Positions 37,773-48,959 of a stretch of 64,000 bases of DNA are shown one piece after another (positions within the stretch are counted from its first letter, which is position 1; each line of letters begins with the position of its first letter). The notes under the pieces were generated by a model. It was not told the origin of the DNA. It did not search any database and was given only the letters and a program-made list of their open reading frames with translations. Origin of the DNA: Myrmaecium sp. VS I D KN 1 (taxonomy: Eukaryota > Ascomycota > Dothideomycetes > Valsariales > Valsariaceae); contig JADQAV010000045.1 in the NCBI GenBank assembly GCA_019775845.1, positions 112,271 through 176,270 of the forward strand, in the 5' to 3' direction. A program made the position numbers and the translations under genes.

Positions 37773-40007
37773 ATGGCTTCCCGCAGATCAACTCGCCTGC
37801 TAAAGCCGGCACTCTACACCACGGCCGCCGCCGCCGTTGGTGCCGGCGCTCTCTACGTCGCCTACCGCCCGCGCAACGTCCCGGGCTTCGACGAAGCCGC
37901 CGTGCCGCCGCCCTTTTACGGGCCGGACGGCGTGTTCCGCCCGCCCAAGTTCCCGCTGATCAAGTCGAGAGACGAGATGATTGCGGACTTGAAGCGCAGC
38001 GCTGGCCACGTCTCCGGCGCCGTGTCCAAGGCCGCTTCGAGCCTGAGGCAGAAAGTGGGCGGCGCGCCCGACCAGACCGCGGAGGAGGAGCCCTACGACC
38101 TGTTGATTATCGGCGGAGGTGCCACCGGCTCTGGCATCGCCCTCGATGCCGTCACTCGTGGCCTCAAGGTCGCTTTGGTCGAGCGGGACGACTTCTCCTC
38201 CGGAACGAGCAGTAAGAGCACCAAGCTCGTTCACGGCGGTGTTCGTTATCTGGAGAAGGCTTTCAAGGAGCTGGATTACAATCAGTACGCTCGATCCGCA
38301 TCCCCTCGATGGAGCTCGGTGCGCTAACAAAGTCCCAGATACAAGCTGGTCAAGGAGGCCCTTCGTGAGCGGAGGTATTTCTTGGACACCGCTCCTCACC
38401 TGTCCCATTGGCTGCCCATCATGATCCCGGTCGACAAGTGGTACAAAGCTCCCTACTTCTGGGCGGGCACCAAGGTCTACGATATTCTGGCGGGCGCGGA
38501 GAACATCGAGACGTCCTACTTCTTGACGAGGAGCAAGGCCCTGGAGGCCTATCCGATGCTCAAGAAGGACGGGCTCTTCGGTGCTCTGGTCTACTACGAC
38601 GGCGCTCACAACGACTCGCGGATGAACGTTTCGCTTGCTGCAACCGCTGCCGTTTACGGCGCGACCGTCGTCAACCACGTCGAGGTTACCGGGCTCGAGA
38701 AGGGTCCGGACGGCAAGCTCAACGGCGCCCGCGTCAAGGACCGAACCACGGAATATGATGGACGGACACCCGACGTATTCACCATCAAGGCCAAGGGCAT
38801 CATCAATGCCACTGGCCCCTTCACCGACTCGATCCGCAAGTTCGACGACCCCAACGCCCAAGAGATCGTTGCTCCCAGCTCCGGCGTCCACATCATCCTC
38901 CCCGGCTACTTCAGCCCCTCGAACATGGGTCTGATTGACCCCCAGACATCCGATGGCCGTGTCATCTTCTTCCTGCCATGGCAAGGGAACACGATCGCCG
39001 GTACAACGGACGCACCGACCGAGATCAAGCAGAACCCCGTGGCTGGTGAGGACGAGATCAATTGGATTCTGAGCGAGATCAAGGGTTACCTGCAGCCCGG
39101 CATCGAGATTCGCCGCGGCGACGTCCTCGCAGCGTGGTCTGGCATTCGCCCTCTGGTCCGCGACCCGAAAGCGAAGAAGACCGAGGGTCTTGTCCGGAAC
39201 CACCTGGTCACCACCTCGGAGTCCGGTCTGATCACATGCTCCGGTGGTAAATGGACGACTTACCGCCAGATGGCTGAGGATACCGTGGATGAGGCCATCA
39301 AGCAGTTCGGTCTTGTACCCAAGCCTCTGACGAACCCTCCCCTTGTCAGTGGATTCGAGACCGTCCAGGACGAGGCTCCGCTGGATGGCGCGTGCCAAAC
39401 CCACCGGGTGCGCCTCGTGGGAGCTCACGGCTACTCCAAGACCCTCTTCATCAACCTCATCCAGCATTACGGACTCGAGACCGAGGTGGCCCAGTACCTG
39501 GCCACCGCGTACGGTGACCGCGCCTGGACCGTCGCCGCTCTCTGCCAGCCTCTCGGCCAGCGCTACCCGGTCCGCGGCAAGCGCATCTCGCAACTCTACC
39601 CCTACGTCGACGGCGAAGTCCGCTACGCGTGCCGGCACGAGTTTGCGCAGCGGGCCACCGATGTGCTCGCCCGCCGGATGCGTCTCGCCTTCCTGAACGC
39701 GCAAGCGGCGCTTGAGTCTCTTCCCCAGGTTATCGACCTGATGGCGGAGGAGCTCCACTGGGACTCCAAGCGCAAGGAGACCGAGTGGCGGGACGCCGTC
39801 ACGTTCCTGGGCAGCATGGGCCTGCCCAAGGGCCAGCTGAGCATCACCCGCAAGGAGGTCGAGAGCGGCTACCTGAACAAGTTCATCGACGAGAAGTACG
39901 ACCTGTACGCCCGCCACGACCCCGCCGCCGAGACCCTCGAGTCCGACTCCAAGTACCCCCCCGGCCACAATCCGGTCGAGGGCAAGGATTCCGCTGCCAA
40001 CAAGTAA
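37773..40007 (+). CDS. gut2: Mitochondrial FAD-dependent glycerol-3-phosphate dehydrogenase
   Basis: Exons 37773-38284 and 38339-40007 give 727 codons (726 aa). The N-terminus ([15 protein letters not shown]) is a basic presequence followed by a hydrophobic anchor ([16 protein letters not shown]), placing the enzyme at the inner membrane. The FAD fold begins at [17 protein letters not shown] near residue 110, followed by the family signature [17 protein letters not shown]. Later marks are [42 protein letters not shown] and [20 protein letters not shown]. The helical C-terminal domain ([19 protein letters not shown]) is present. It oxidises glycerol-3-phosphate to dihydroxyacetone phosphate, feeding electrons to ubiquinone, and is needed for growth on glycerol. 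Strong codon bias creates a long antisense frame. Identity is secure. Confidence 0.96.
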
Positions 40008-40560
40008 ATCTTCGTTTCGACCACACCCCCCACCTTGCTTTCTTGTTGAACGGGATCGGACCGCACCGCACCGGGACCCGCCACATCCCGCCTTTCCCGC
40101 CTTTCCCGCATCGCGATCATCATCACCATCACCATCACCACCGCCACCCATCCATCTTGTATAATATCCGTATCGTCACCATACCCGACCGACCGACCGG
40201 CAGACTCATCCCTCCTCCATGGGCGCTCGCTGTTTCCTCTTCCTTCCGGTTTCGCTTATTTGTTATCTCATATCCTTTTCACCTCTTGTTATTTCGGGGG
40301 GTTGACGTCGATGGTCCTACTAGGCGACGATGAAGAAAAGGGGACGGGGGCCTACAGAGGCGAGATGATGGCAATAGACCTGCCACATTCTATTATCCGT
40401 GTTTTCTTTGGGTCTTTTATTCCGAAAAGTTTGCTCTCGTCCTTGCGGACGACGTCCTTCCTTCATCACGAAGAAAACCGAGGGACATGCGAAAAAAACA
40501 GAAAGGAACGGCATAGAGAAAGGGTGATGTGTAGACAAAAGTGGCATGCCCTGGCATGCA

Positions 40561-40585
40561 TTGCGTTGCGTTGCGTTGCGTTGCG
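40561..40585. repeat. GCGTT pentanucleotide microsatellite
   Basis: About four tandem GCGTT units ending in a variant GCGCT. It lies in non-coding sequence downstream of gut2. Confidence 0.85.
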
Positions 40586-41373
40586 CTGCGTGGTGGGATC
40601 TCAACGAATGTTTTCTTTTTCTTTTCCCCTTTTATTTCTGGCGGGAGCGAGGGAAGGGACCCGGGCTCGTCGTTGGGCTCGGGCTTTTGGGTTCGAGAGC
40701 GAGTTCTCTTTGTATGTATAGATTGGATCTCGGTCGTAGATGTGAACGATCTGGGCTCATATCTAGCATCCATTCCATCCGCCTCCCTTTGACGCCCGGT
40801 TCTCTTGGGAGTCTTCTCTTGGGGGACTTCGATACCGTATCTTGCTCGGATAGGTAGAGTTCTATGTACTTGTTCACTCATTCTTCCTTCCTTCATCCTG
40901 TTTCCATCTCCCTCCTCTCTCTTTGTCTTCTACTTCCTCATGTCCGCTCGGGATACTCGCTCGAAGCTGGAAGAGGGAGTGAACAGAAAAGAGTCGCGAG
41001 GAGTTGCAGCATTATACTCCAACAAAATGGCTCAGTCACCTTTCTGTAGACGTTCAGGATCCTGAACCAGACTAAAAGTATTCCGTCGTTACATTGTCAT
41101 CATCTGAATATGTTGGATCTTAAACGGTACCCAAAATCATCGCGTCTGTTTCGTTTCACATATGCCGTCCACAGCGCTCTCTTCCTCTCCCCAACACCGC
41201 GCCGTCACTAGCCATGCACTCCTCTGTACTCTCTCGACGCCACAGAAAGAAGGGAAACAACATTCAGTAACCCACAGGTATCGTACCAAACTCTCCCGCT
41301 GCTTTTCCCATTCACCCTTCGCTCTTGACATTCATGGTAAAGTACGGGAACATGTCCCCGCGCTACACGAACC

Positions 41374-41423
41374 NNNNNNNNNNNNNNNNNNNNNNCCCCC
41401 CCCCCCCCCCCCCCCCCCCCCCC
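41374..41423. other. Assembly gap (22 N) followed by a 28-base poly-C run
   Basis: Positions 41374-41395 are N. Positions 41396-41423 are all C. The homopolymer touching the gap suggests that assembly or sequencing failed in a C-rich stretch, so the true length here is unknown. It lies about 110 bp past the MetRS stop, in the 3' flank, and breaks no gene. Confidence 0.95.
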
Positions 41424-41529
41424 AACCCCGAACGAAATGCTCGCAAAAGATCCACACGACACGCGCCGGTCAACATCGTTCGCTTGACTCCGCTTACTCC
41501 CAGTCAAAGGAATGGATCGCTCCCGATCT

Positions 41530-43492
41530 CTACGACGACTGGAGCGCCGCCTGCTTGACGCCCTCGGTCACCTCGGCCACCGCGTCCTTCTCGCTGCTGA
41601 GCGCCTCCCGACCGCCCTTCTCCACCGTCTCCACGCTCTCACCCTTCGCCGCCGCCTTCTTTTCCTTCTTCTTCTGCTTGGCGGCCTTCTTTGCGGCGGC
41701 CTTGGCGGCCGCCTCCTCCTTCGCGCGCCTGGCCTCCTCGCCGCCGAACATCTCACGCCACTCCTGCTCCCGCTCCGGCTTGATGGCGCTGAACAGGTAT
41801 TCGGCCTGGCCGATGGTATGACCGGGCTTGACGCTGTCGGCGTTCCACTCATCCGGGATGGTCAGCGCGGGCAGGTTGAGCTGCTTGTAGATGCTTTCGG
41901 CAGTAGCGGGAAGGTAGGGGGCGATAAGGGCGGCCAAGAGGTGGATGTGGTTGAGTGCGATGCCGACGACGGCGGCGCACTTTTCGGGCTGTTCGGTGGC
42001 AAGCTTGTTGTCGATCTTGTTGTCCTGGAGAAGCTTGTTGCCCAGGCTCGAAACTGCAGGAGTGTGAGTATAGGACCATGGCTTGAGTAGGGAGATACGT
42101 ACCCCTGATGGCAGTCTGAAGAGCCGCCTTAAGCTTCACGTTGTCAAGCTCATCTATATATTGCTTGAGCGCCTCATTGACCTCCTTCTTGTGTTCCTCG
42201 AAATAGGAGTCGGTGTATTGCGTGTAGTCCGGAACGACACTGTTGTAGACCTTGGAGTTGACAAATTTGACAACACGGTTAACGAAATTGCCGAGATTCT
42301 TGAGCAGGACGTTGTTGTTCGAGTCGATGAAACTTGTCCACTCGAATTCAGAATCACCGGTCTCCGGTCTGTGCGAGAGAAGATAGTATCTCCAGACATC
42401 GGATGGAATGCCGGTCTCCTTCGCGTTCGTGCCAAAGACACCGATGCCTCGGGACTTGGAGAACTTGCCCTTTTCGTAATTCAAGTACTCCGTGGTGGAA
42501 AGATGGTGGAGCTGAGTCCACCTGTCACCACTGCCGATTTGAGAGCTGGGGAAGACGACTGTATGGAAAGGGACGTTGTCCTTGCCCATGAACTGATAGA
42601 GTTTGACCTGCTCAGGGTTCTTCCACCATTTCTCCCACTGGTCGGTGTAGCAGGCAGTCATGGAGACGTATCCGATACAGGCATCAAACCACACGTACAG
42701 CACCTTGTCATCGTAACCCGGCAGAGGGACTTTAGTGCCCCACTTGAGGTCACGGGTGATGCCACGCGGCTTCAGGCCCTCCTTCAACCAAGACTCGGTG
42801 ATGTGAATGCCGTTGGCCGACCACTTGCCCTCCCTGGAAGATTTCCTCGCCCACTCCTCCACCGACGCCTGGAGTTTGTCCAAGAGCAAGAAGACGTGCT
42901 TGGTCTCCTTCGGGACGGGCGTGGCACCGTCGAGCTTGCAGCGGGGCTTGATGAGCTCGAGCGGGTCGAGGAGGTGACCGCACTTGTCGCATTGATCGCC
43001 ACGGGCATCGACGTAGTGGCAGAGCGGGCACTCGCCCTCGACGAAGCGGTCGGCCAAGAAGGACTTGTGCTGCTCGCAGTAGGGCTGGATGGTAGTCTGC
43101 TCCTCCAGATAGCCGTTCTTGTACAGTTTTGTGAAGATGTCCTGGGCGATGTCGGTCTGCTGCTGGGTCGGGGTGCGGCCGAAGTAGTCGAACTTGATGT
43201 TGAACCAGTCGTACACCTGCTTGTGAATGGCCCAGTACTTGTCGCAGAGCTCCTGCGGGGTGAGGCCCTCCTCGATGGCCTTGGTCTCGGTCGCGGTGCC
43301 GTACTCGTCCGTGCCGCATACGAAGAAGGCCTGGTAATCGCGACCCTTGCAGTACCGGGAGAAGACGTCGGCGGACAGAACGGAGCCGATGACATTCCCG
43401 AGGTGGGGCACGTTGTTGACGTAGGGAAGAGCGCTGGTGATGAGGATGTTCCGTTTGCCCTCCTTGGGCAGGATCTTGTCGGAGTCCGCCAT
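41530..43492 (-). CDS. Cytosolic methionyl-tRNA synthetase
   Basis: Exons 43492-42103 and 42053-41530 give 638 codons (637 aa). The protein starts close to the catalytic core (ILITSALPYVNNVPHLGN, the HIGH-type motif). The connective peptide has a zinc knuckle pattern (CPLCHYVDARGDQCDKC). The class-I WFDACIGYVS segment, the KMSKS-type motif KFSKSRG and the alpha-helical anticodon-binding domain follow. The C-terminal 70 residues are Lys/Ala/Glu-rich (AKKAAKQKKKEKKAA), a basic helical tail likely to aid tRNA binding. The GST-like N-terminal extension of yeast Mes1, which binds Arc1, is absent. It charges tRNA-Met in the cytosol. The gene is divergent from lto1 with 395 bp between start codons. 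Confidence 0.95.
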
Positions 43493-43540
43493 GGTGAGGT
43501 GGTGACGAACGCGGAGGAAGCGGAGAGGGGAGGTGGGGGA

Positions 43541-43607
43541 GGAAGAAGAAGAGGAGGAGGAGGAGGAGGAGGAGGAAGAAGAAGAAGAAGAAGAAGAAGA
43601 AGAAGAG
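43541..43607. repeat. GAA/GGA trinucleotide microsatellite in the metRS leader
   Basis: About 66 bp of GAA and GGA units on the plus strand (TTC/TCC in the metRS mRNA sense). It would read as poly-Ser in frame with MetRS, but no ATG precedes it, so it is treated as leader sequence. Confidence 0.85.
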
Positions 43608-43660
43608 TGGAGGAAGTAAGCAGAGTGCAAAGAAGAACCTAAGGCTTGAAGTTCTTGAGT

Positions 43661-43667
43661 TGAGTCA
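43661..43667. promoter_or_regulatory. Gcn4/CpcA binding site TGAGTCA
   Basis: A perfect TGAGTCA lies 169 bp upstream of the MetRS ATG and 221 bp upstream of the lto1 ATG. Gcn4-type bZIP factors (CpcA in filamentous fungi) use this sequence, and aminoacyl-tRNA synthetase genes are established targets of amino-acid-starvation control. Binding here is inferred. Confidence 0.6.
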
Positions 43668-43887
43668 AACGTTGGTCGGAATCCCTTGCCTGCTCGAAAA
43701 TGTGGCGGTGGCTCGTGCACTGGCGGGGTAAGTTAGGTATTGCGAATGATCGTCTCCCATCCCGCTAACAACAAAAAAACTCGCCGCCGCGGTCATCGTC
43801 GGGCACTACTCCCGCGTACTCCGACCGCGTGCAGCATTCGCCAACATCACCGCCTCCTCCACCTCCACTCGAAGCCTCTCCCTCACA

Positions 43888-44493
43888 ATGACGGAGCAAG
43901 ACCCATTCGACTCCCTCCTCAGCCTCGAGGACACCTTCTACCAAGAAGGCTACGCCCTCGGCGTTGCCGACGGCTCCAAAGCCGGCCGGATCGAGGGCCG
44001 CGTTTTCGGGTTGGAGAAGGGCTTCGACAAGTTCGCCGCGATGGGCCAATTGCACGGGCGAGCCGCCATCTGGGGCGCGCGGATGCCGAAGAAGACCGAG
44101 ACGAAGGAGGAGCAGGAGGAGGGAGGCGAGCGAGTCGCCCTCCCGCCGCTGCCCTACAACCCGCGTCTGGAGAAGCACATCCATACTCTCTACGCGCTCG
44201 TCGAGCCGGACAGCCTTTCCAAGGAGAATGCCGAGGCGGACGTGTCAGAGTTCGATGACCGTTTCAAGCGCGCTGGCGCCAAGGCCAAGGTCATCGAGCG
44301 GCTCGTTGGCGACGGCAACGTCGATACTGTCCTCGCGCAGGATGTGGCGGCAGCAGCGGCAGGGGCGGCGGCTTCGTCGTCATCCGCATCGTCGCCGCCG
44401 GCCCATCCGCGAAGCAGCCTTAAGGTGTCCCGGACTGACCGTGGCGACAGCAGCATGGAGGATTTCGGGGGAGGGAAGGGGGTGCGGATCTGA
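43888..44493 (+). CDS. lto1: Lto1/ORAOV1 family protein (deca-GX3 motif)
   Basis: A single exon of 202 codons (201 aa). After MTEQDPFDSLLSLED comes the deca-GX3 segment with glycines every four residues (YQEGYALGVADGSKAGRIEG, then RVFGLEKGFDKF) and then LHGRAAIWG, the hallmark of Lto1/ORAOV1. Lto1 and its partner Yae1 form an adaptor that hands the ABC protein Rli1/ABCE1 to the cytosolic iron-sulfur assembly machinery, and so supports ribosome recycling and biogenesis. The C-terminal half is Ala/Ser-rich and poorly conserved. It is divergent from metRS, another translation gene. Lto1 rather than Yae1 is chosen because the protein begins with the DPFDSLLSLE block. Confidence 0.9.
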   Translation: MTEQDPFDSLLSLEDTFYQEGYALGVADGSKAGRIEGRVFGLEKGFDKFAAMGQLHGRAAIWGARMPKKTETKEEQEEGGERVALPPLPYNPRLEKHIHTLYALVEPDSLSKENAEADVSEFDDRFKRAGAKAKVIERLVGDGNVDTVLAQDVAAAAAGAAASSSSASSPPAHPRSSLKVSRTDRGDSSMEDFGGGKGVRI

Positions 44494-46037
44494 CGCAGCC
44501 GATGCAGTAGAATCAGAAAAGCAGAAGAGGCAGAAACCCATCTCTACCGTTCCAGAACACCACATGAGGATAGGTGAAGCGGGATGCGGGATGCCATGCT
44601 CGCCACCATGTCCCGGACAGACTGGCTGGCTGAAAAGCAGCAGCAGCGGGCCGCTCCCGCTCGCAATCACCCCATTTTGAACTGAAAGCCTTTGGGGCCT
44701 CTGGCGTCACCGCCTCTCAACGGAGGGACATTCGTGGGAGTAAATCTGGCAAGGAGAATGCGACCAGCAGGCCGTCGATCTTACCCGACTGATGTGGGTT
44801 CTAACGCGGCAGTACAGCATGCCTAAGGGGTCTCGTGCATCCTGTTTTCGCAACAGCCGGCGTACGACGGGTAATCTGGGAGCGAGGTAGACATAGGGAG
44901 GGAGGGAGGGAGGGAGGGAGGGAGGAGGGATGGAGAGAGGGAGGGAGAGAGAAGAGCAACGGTCTGCTCGGGTCATGTGCGAGACCTTTCAGATGAACAT
45001 AATGCTATTGACAGCCACCGACATAGCCTCGTTTCTATTACTATGGCCGTCAGCATTTGTATACCTGTTCTGATATAGTGAAGTGGCACAGCACCCGACT
45101 GGTAGTTCGCTTCTCGTTGTCTGTCTACATCGTGCTGCGCCTGCATTCAACGCCAGCACTTCCCAACCCCTCACGCCATCAGTGGCCGGTCATACCTGAT
45201 ATGCCTAGTTGCGATGGGGAGAACGAAGGGAGGAGAAGAATAGAGGAAAGGGGAGAAACACACGCTGTGAAGTCCATCAAGATAGATCCACGGATAGCAG
45301 TTGTATTTATATGCACATATATATATAGAATATCTCTGCACGCGCACGCGCGGGAGCGGGAATGAGAATCCCCTCAGGCCAGTCACAGCGTGTGCGCAAG
45401 CGCAAGCGAGACCGTCGAATCATCTTGAAAGGGGTATTGATGATCGAGAAGACGGGAGAGAGTGAGCAGCGCCATGCATCGAAAACGAGGCATTTAGGAT
45501 CTCGGATGGTCGAGAGAGGTGACCCGGCAACGTCCCCAAACCTACTCCTCCTCCTCTCTGAGATCCGCAATACGCACAGAAAACAGATAGACGTATGCTC
45601 AAGATGCCGCGAGATAGCCAAACGATATGCAGAGCAGAAGAGACCTCCCCCGTTCCTTTGGAAATGAGAGAGAGAAGTGCGTGAGAGCAGAAAGGGGTTG
45701 GTCCAGGCTCAATTCGATGATAGAGAGAAGAATATGGAAAAAGGCACATACACACAGAGAGAAAAAGGCAAGATAAGAGAAGAGGGGGAAAATGGTTGCA
45801 CCTCCAACACCGACGCTAGAAAAAAAAAGGAAAAAAAGGGAAAAAAAAGGTAGACAAAAAGGATGGGAAAAAGCCGATCAAACGGGGTTGCTCAAGCACC
45901 CAAATACCTTCCAAAATGCAAGACCCCCAACGTGAATATAGAGAGAGAGAAAAAGTATGTCGTCCGAAGGCGTAAGATGATCTCGATATACAAATCCTTT
46001 TGTGCTCTTGTGTCACTCACCCGCGCCGCACAAGCCT
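44494..46037. other. Convergent intergenic region (lto1 and sog2 3' flanks)
   Basis: 1.5 kb with a GGGA tetranucleotide array (44895-44930), CA/TA-rich tracts near 45311-45330 and A-rich runs (45819-45850). Open frames are short and unconserved. No gene was recognised. Confidence 0.5.
44895..44930. repeat. GGGA tetranucleotide array, potential G-quadruplex
   Basis: About eight GGGA units in tandem on the plus strand, giving at least four GGG runs with single-base spacers. It lies in non-coding sequence between convergent genes. Confidence 0.8.
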
Positions 46038-48959
46038 CTAAATGATTCGGCGCTGCGTGCCCTGCTGCTGTTGCTGCTGTTGCTGCTGGGCCTGCGTGGC
46101 CAGCAGGCGGTCCGCGCGTTCAAAAACGTTGCCGGCAAACACGCCTGTGTGATGCTGCGCAGGCTGCTGGAGCGAAGTCTGAGAGATATTCGGGGTGTGT
46201 GTGCTCGGCGTGCTGGGGACGGTGGCTTGTGCTGCGGCGCCTAGTGCCGCACTGAGGGGGGTTGCTGGGACGGGGGTCACGTAACCGAGTTGTGCGGTAG
46301 GCATCACGCCCGGAAATGAAGTTGCGGCGTTGGGGTTGGAGGTTGGTAAAGCTGGATATGCTGGGTTGCTCGCGCTAAGGGACGACTTTATAGAGGCAAG
46401 GCGATGACCGGCATTGGGATTCGAGGCCATTGTCCCGGTCGGCGTAGCTGCCGGAGACACTGGCGCGTTGCCAAACGATCCATTGAAGGACGAGACGGTG
46501 AGGTGGCTCCAAGGGGAATCATTGATGGCTAGCGAAACCGCCTTCACAGCCTTATGAACAGGCTTCATGGCCGCTTTGACATCTTCGTTGATGAGACCCA
46601 TGTGGCGACCTTGACCAGCTACTGCGGCCACCAGGTTCCCCCACGCCTACGGACGGGTTAGTTATCGAGGTCATTCATAGCCAGATAGGACAGAAGAGCT
46701 CACCTTGATATAGCTGGTGCACTGCTGCCAGAATTCCGGTGAGTTTCGTACCACAGGATCCTTCAGCTGCATCGTCATAAGTCTGTCCTTCATGTTGATA
46801 GTGATGTTGATGAGGTCGTTAGTCTTCTCGATCAGCCCGGTTAAGCCCACAACACGTCCGTCATTGCCGTCGAAGTCTCGACGCGCCGCATCCCGGGCTT
46901 TCAAAAACTGGTGACGGCACAAAGGCAGTCCCTCCAGGGTGGAATCCACCGCGTAACGTAGCTTCCGATATACCCACTCAAATTGCGCTTCCTCGTCGAA
47001 TTCATTCAGGCTGACCATGGTCCCGCTGCGAGAAATTGGCCCCAGCGTCCCGAACGACTCTCCCGATCTCGGAGTGATGGCACCCGTGCTCGTCATCGTG
47101 TTGGTACGACTGATGTCATGATGGCCGTCTCCGCCGTTCAAAGACACCGGAGGCAACGCGTTATTCTGCAAACTAACCTTCGACGGATGCTGATACGCCG
47201 AATGAAAGCGAGGAAGGGGCAAAGGCCGTTGCTGCTTAGAGTGGGCATGCCGGCCATTCTCTTGCACGATCCGAGGCACTTTGACCGGCGAAGTGAAGTT
47301 GACCCCTAGTGTTGCACAAATGTTGCGAATCTCCATGAGACTTCCGTGCTCCATCAGCAGCAGAGTCCGTACGAAACGCAAGTCGCCATGTCGGACAAAG
47401 TCCGACGCAGCTTCGCAGAGCGCCACAAGCGTGCACCTGAAGTGTTCCAAGGAACGGCAGCAGGACCGGCGGATCTGGATGGACAGTTGGTGAGCCTCCT
47501 CTTCGTCCTCCTCAGCAAGCGTATCAAACCGCTGAAGAAGGTCGTTCAAGTTGTTGACTTCCAGGTAGGTGATAGCGAAAAACTGCTCGAATGCCGCATG
47601 CCTCTTCATAGCTAGTCGATCCCGCCGACTCTTGGCACTTCGCGAGAGATTGGAGAGCGGATCATGGAGTTGATAAAGTGCGTAAAGCATGGTTTTCGAA
47701 GCTTCAACCACTACATCCGGAGCACGCGAACGACGCTTGTGCTCCAACAAGTCCGACAAGGGCCGGTGCGGTAACCCACGATGGTTGGGCAGCTCCGATG
47801 CTCCGGCCAGACCGCCGGAATATGACGAGCCGAAGGAATTGTTGTTACTGGAGCTTGCGGATGTCCCGTTGAGCGTAGTCCCAGACAAAACGGATCCTTG
47901 ACTAAAGCCTCGGAAGTGATTGTTTCGAACCTCCAAGCCCAGTTCCGAGCGCTTCTTGACATGCATACCACGCCTCTTGCTCTGCAGACTTGCGGACGAA
48001 GCCCCTTCACTGTGGCTTCGATTTCGCTCATTCATCAGGACCAGGGGTGCAATTGCCGGTCGCCGCACAGCTGACCCCTGCTGCGATTGCCCTCGATAGT
48101 GCGAACGCACAGGGACTGGCGGAACTGCTCCGGAAGGCGAATCGGCCTTGGGGTCCCCCACGAAGGCTTCCAATCCACTGATACTCGGCTTCACGGGAAA
48201 GCGCCCGCTCATGATCCGCCTCGGTGGCCGCGGTGTCTCCACACCTTCACTCGATTCCCCTTCTGACTCCACCTTTAAACGCTCCCTCGTGGCAACCTGC
48301 CTCAGGTATCTCTTGACCTGTGTCGTGATGACCGCATCCTTCTCGTTCTCGTTAGCTGGTGACGGCGCATCCTTACGGATGCTGCAGATATCCGGCGGAG
48401 GGAAGACGAGCGGATTACCGTCCAGCTTTAGCACCTGCAAGCTCCCGATATCGCCCAGGCACAGCGGCAGTCGCTCGACCTTGTTCTTCTGGATCGCTAG
48501 AACCTTGAGCGATGTCAGGTTGCCGAGCCCCTCGGGCAGTTCCCGGATCCGGTTCTTGCTGACGTCCAAGATCTCGAGCGAGGACAGCTGAAGGACCGCA
48601 GCGGGGAACTCGCGCATCACGTTATACCGGACGTTGAGGTACCGCAGCCGCTTGCATTCGGACAGACGGGGGGGCAGCGCCGACAACGCATTGTGCGAGA
48701 GGGCGAGCCGCTCGATCTCATCGCGAATCACGTCGATGACCTCGTCCGGCAGTCGATGGATGTTCTTGTGACCCAAATCGATCGTCACCCCGGGCTGTTG
48801 CAACTCCTTGGGCGTCTGCGAGTCCGGCGTAGCGACGTCGGTGTCGGCGGCGACCGAGCGCCGCGTCTCCTCCCTTGATGCCTCGATGGCTTCCTTCGCA
48901 AGCGCGACCACATCTACATCGCCGACGTCCTTCGCCGCCGGGGGCGTATCCTCGGACAT
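46038..48959 (-). CDS. sog2: RAM/MOR pathway leucine-rich-repeat protein Sog2
   Basis: Exons 48959-46704 and 46646-46038 give 955 codons (954 aa). Leucine-rich repeats occupy about residues 65-190 (LALSHNALSALPPRL, LNVRYNVMREFPAAV, LDVSKNRIRELPEGLGNL, LAIQKNKVERLPLCL, LKLDGNPLVFPP). A Ser/Arg-rich linker follows, then the Sog2-specific helical region (KTMLYALYQLHDPLSNLSRS, AFEQFFAITYLEVNNLN, EWVYRKLRYAVDSTLEGLP). The C-terminus is Pro/Thr/Ala-rich with a poly-Gln run. Sog2 is a component of the RAM (Cbk1/COT1) network controlling polarised growth and cell separation. The start is the ATG giving MSEDTPP; the open frame extends about 24 codons further upstream but only from a TTG. Confidence 0.92.

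Larger units (their letters stand above)
40008..41529. other. Convergent intergenic region (gut2 and metRS 3' flanks) with assembly gap
   Basis: 1.5 kb between two convergent stop codons. It contains an (ATC)n/(ACC)n tract at 40114-40150, a GCGTT pentanucleotide array at 40561-40585, and the N-run plus poly-C described separately. No gene was recognised. Confidence 0.5.
43493..43887. promoter_or_regulatory. Bidirectional promoter between metRS and lto1
   Basis: The 395-bp gap must carry both promoters and leaders. It contains a perfect Gcn4/CpcA-type site (43661-43667) and, on the metRS side, a purine/pyrimidine microsatellite (43541-43607) that lies in the metRS leader as a long CT tract. 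Confidence 0.7.

Noticed and set aside
37800-40151. A 783-codon open frame antisense to gut2
   Set aside because: It mirrors gut2 almost exactly; strong third-position GC bias in gut2 removes antisense stops. The translation lacks domains.
42083-43642. A 519-codon open frame antisense to MetRS
   Set aside because: Same cause as above. The sense strand encodes an unmistakable MetRS.
43492-43720. Poly-Ser N-terminal extension in frame with MetRS
   Set aside because: It is open for about 76 codons but contains no ATG; it begins at a GTG. The poly-Ser comes from a purine/pyrimidine microsatellite typical of a fungal leader. A near-cognate start cannot be excluded but is unsupported.
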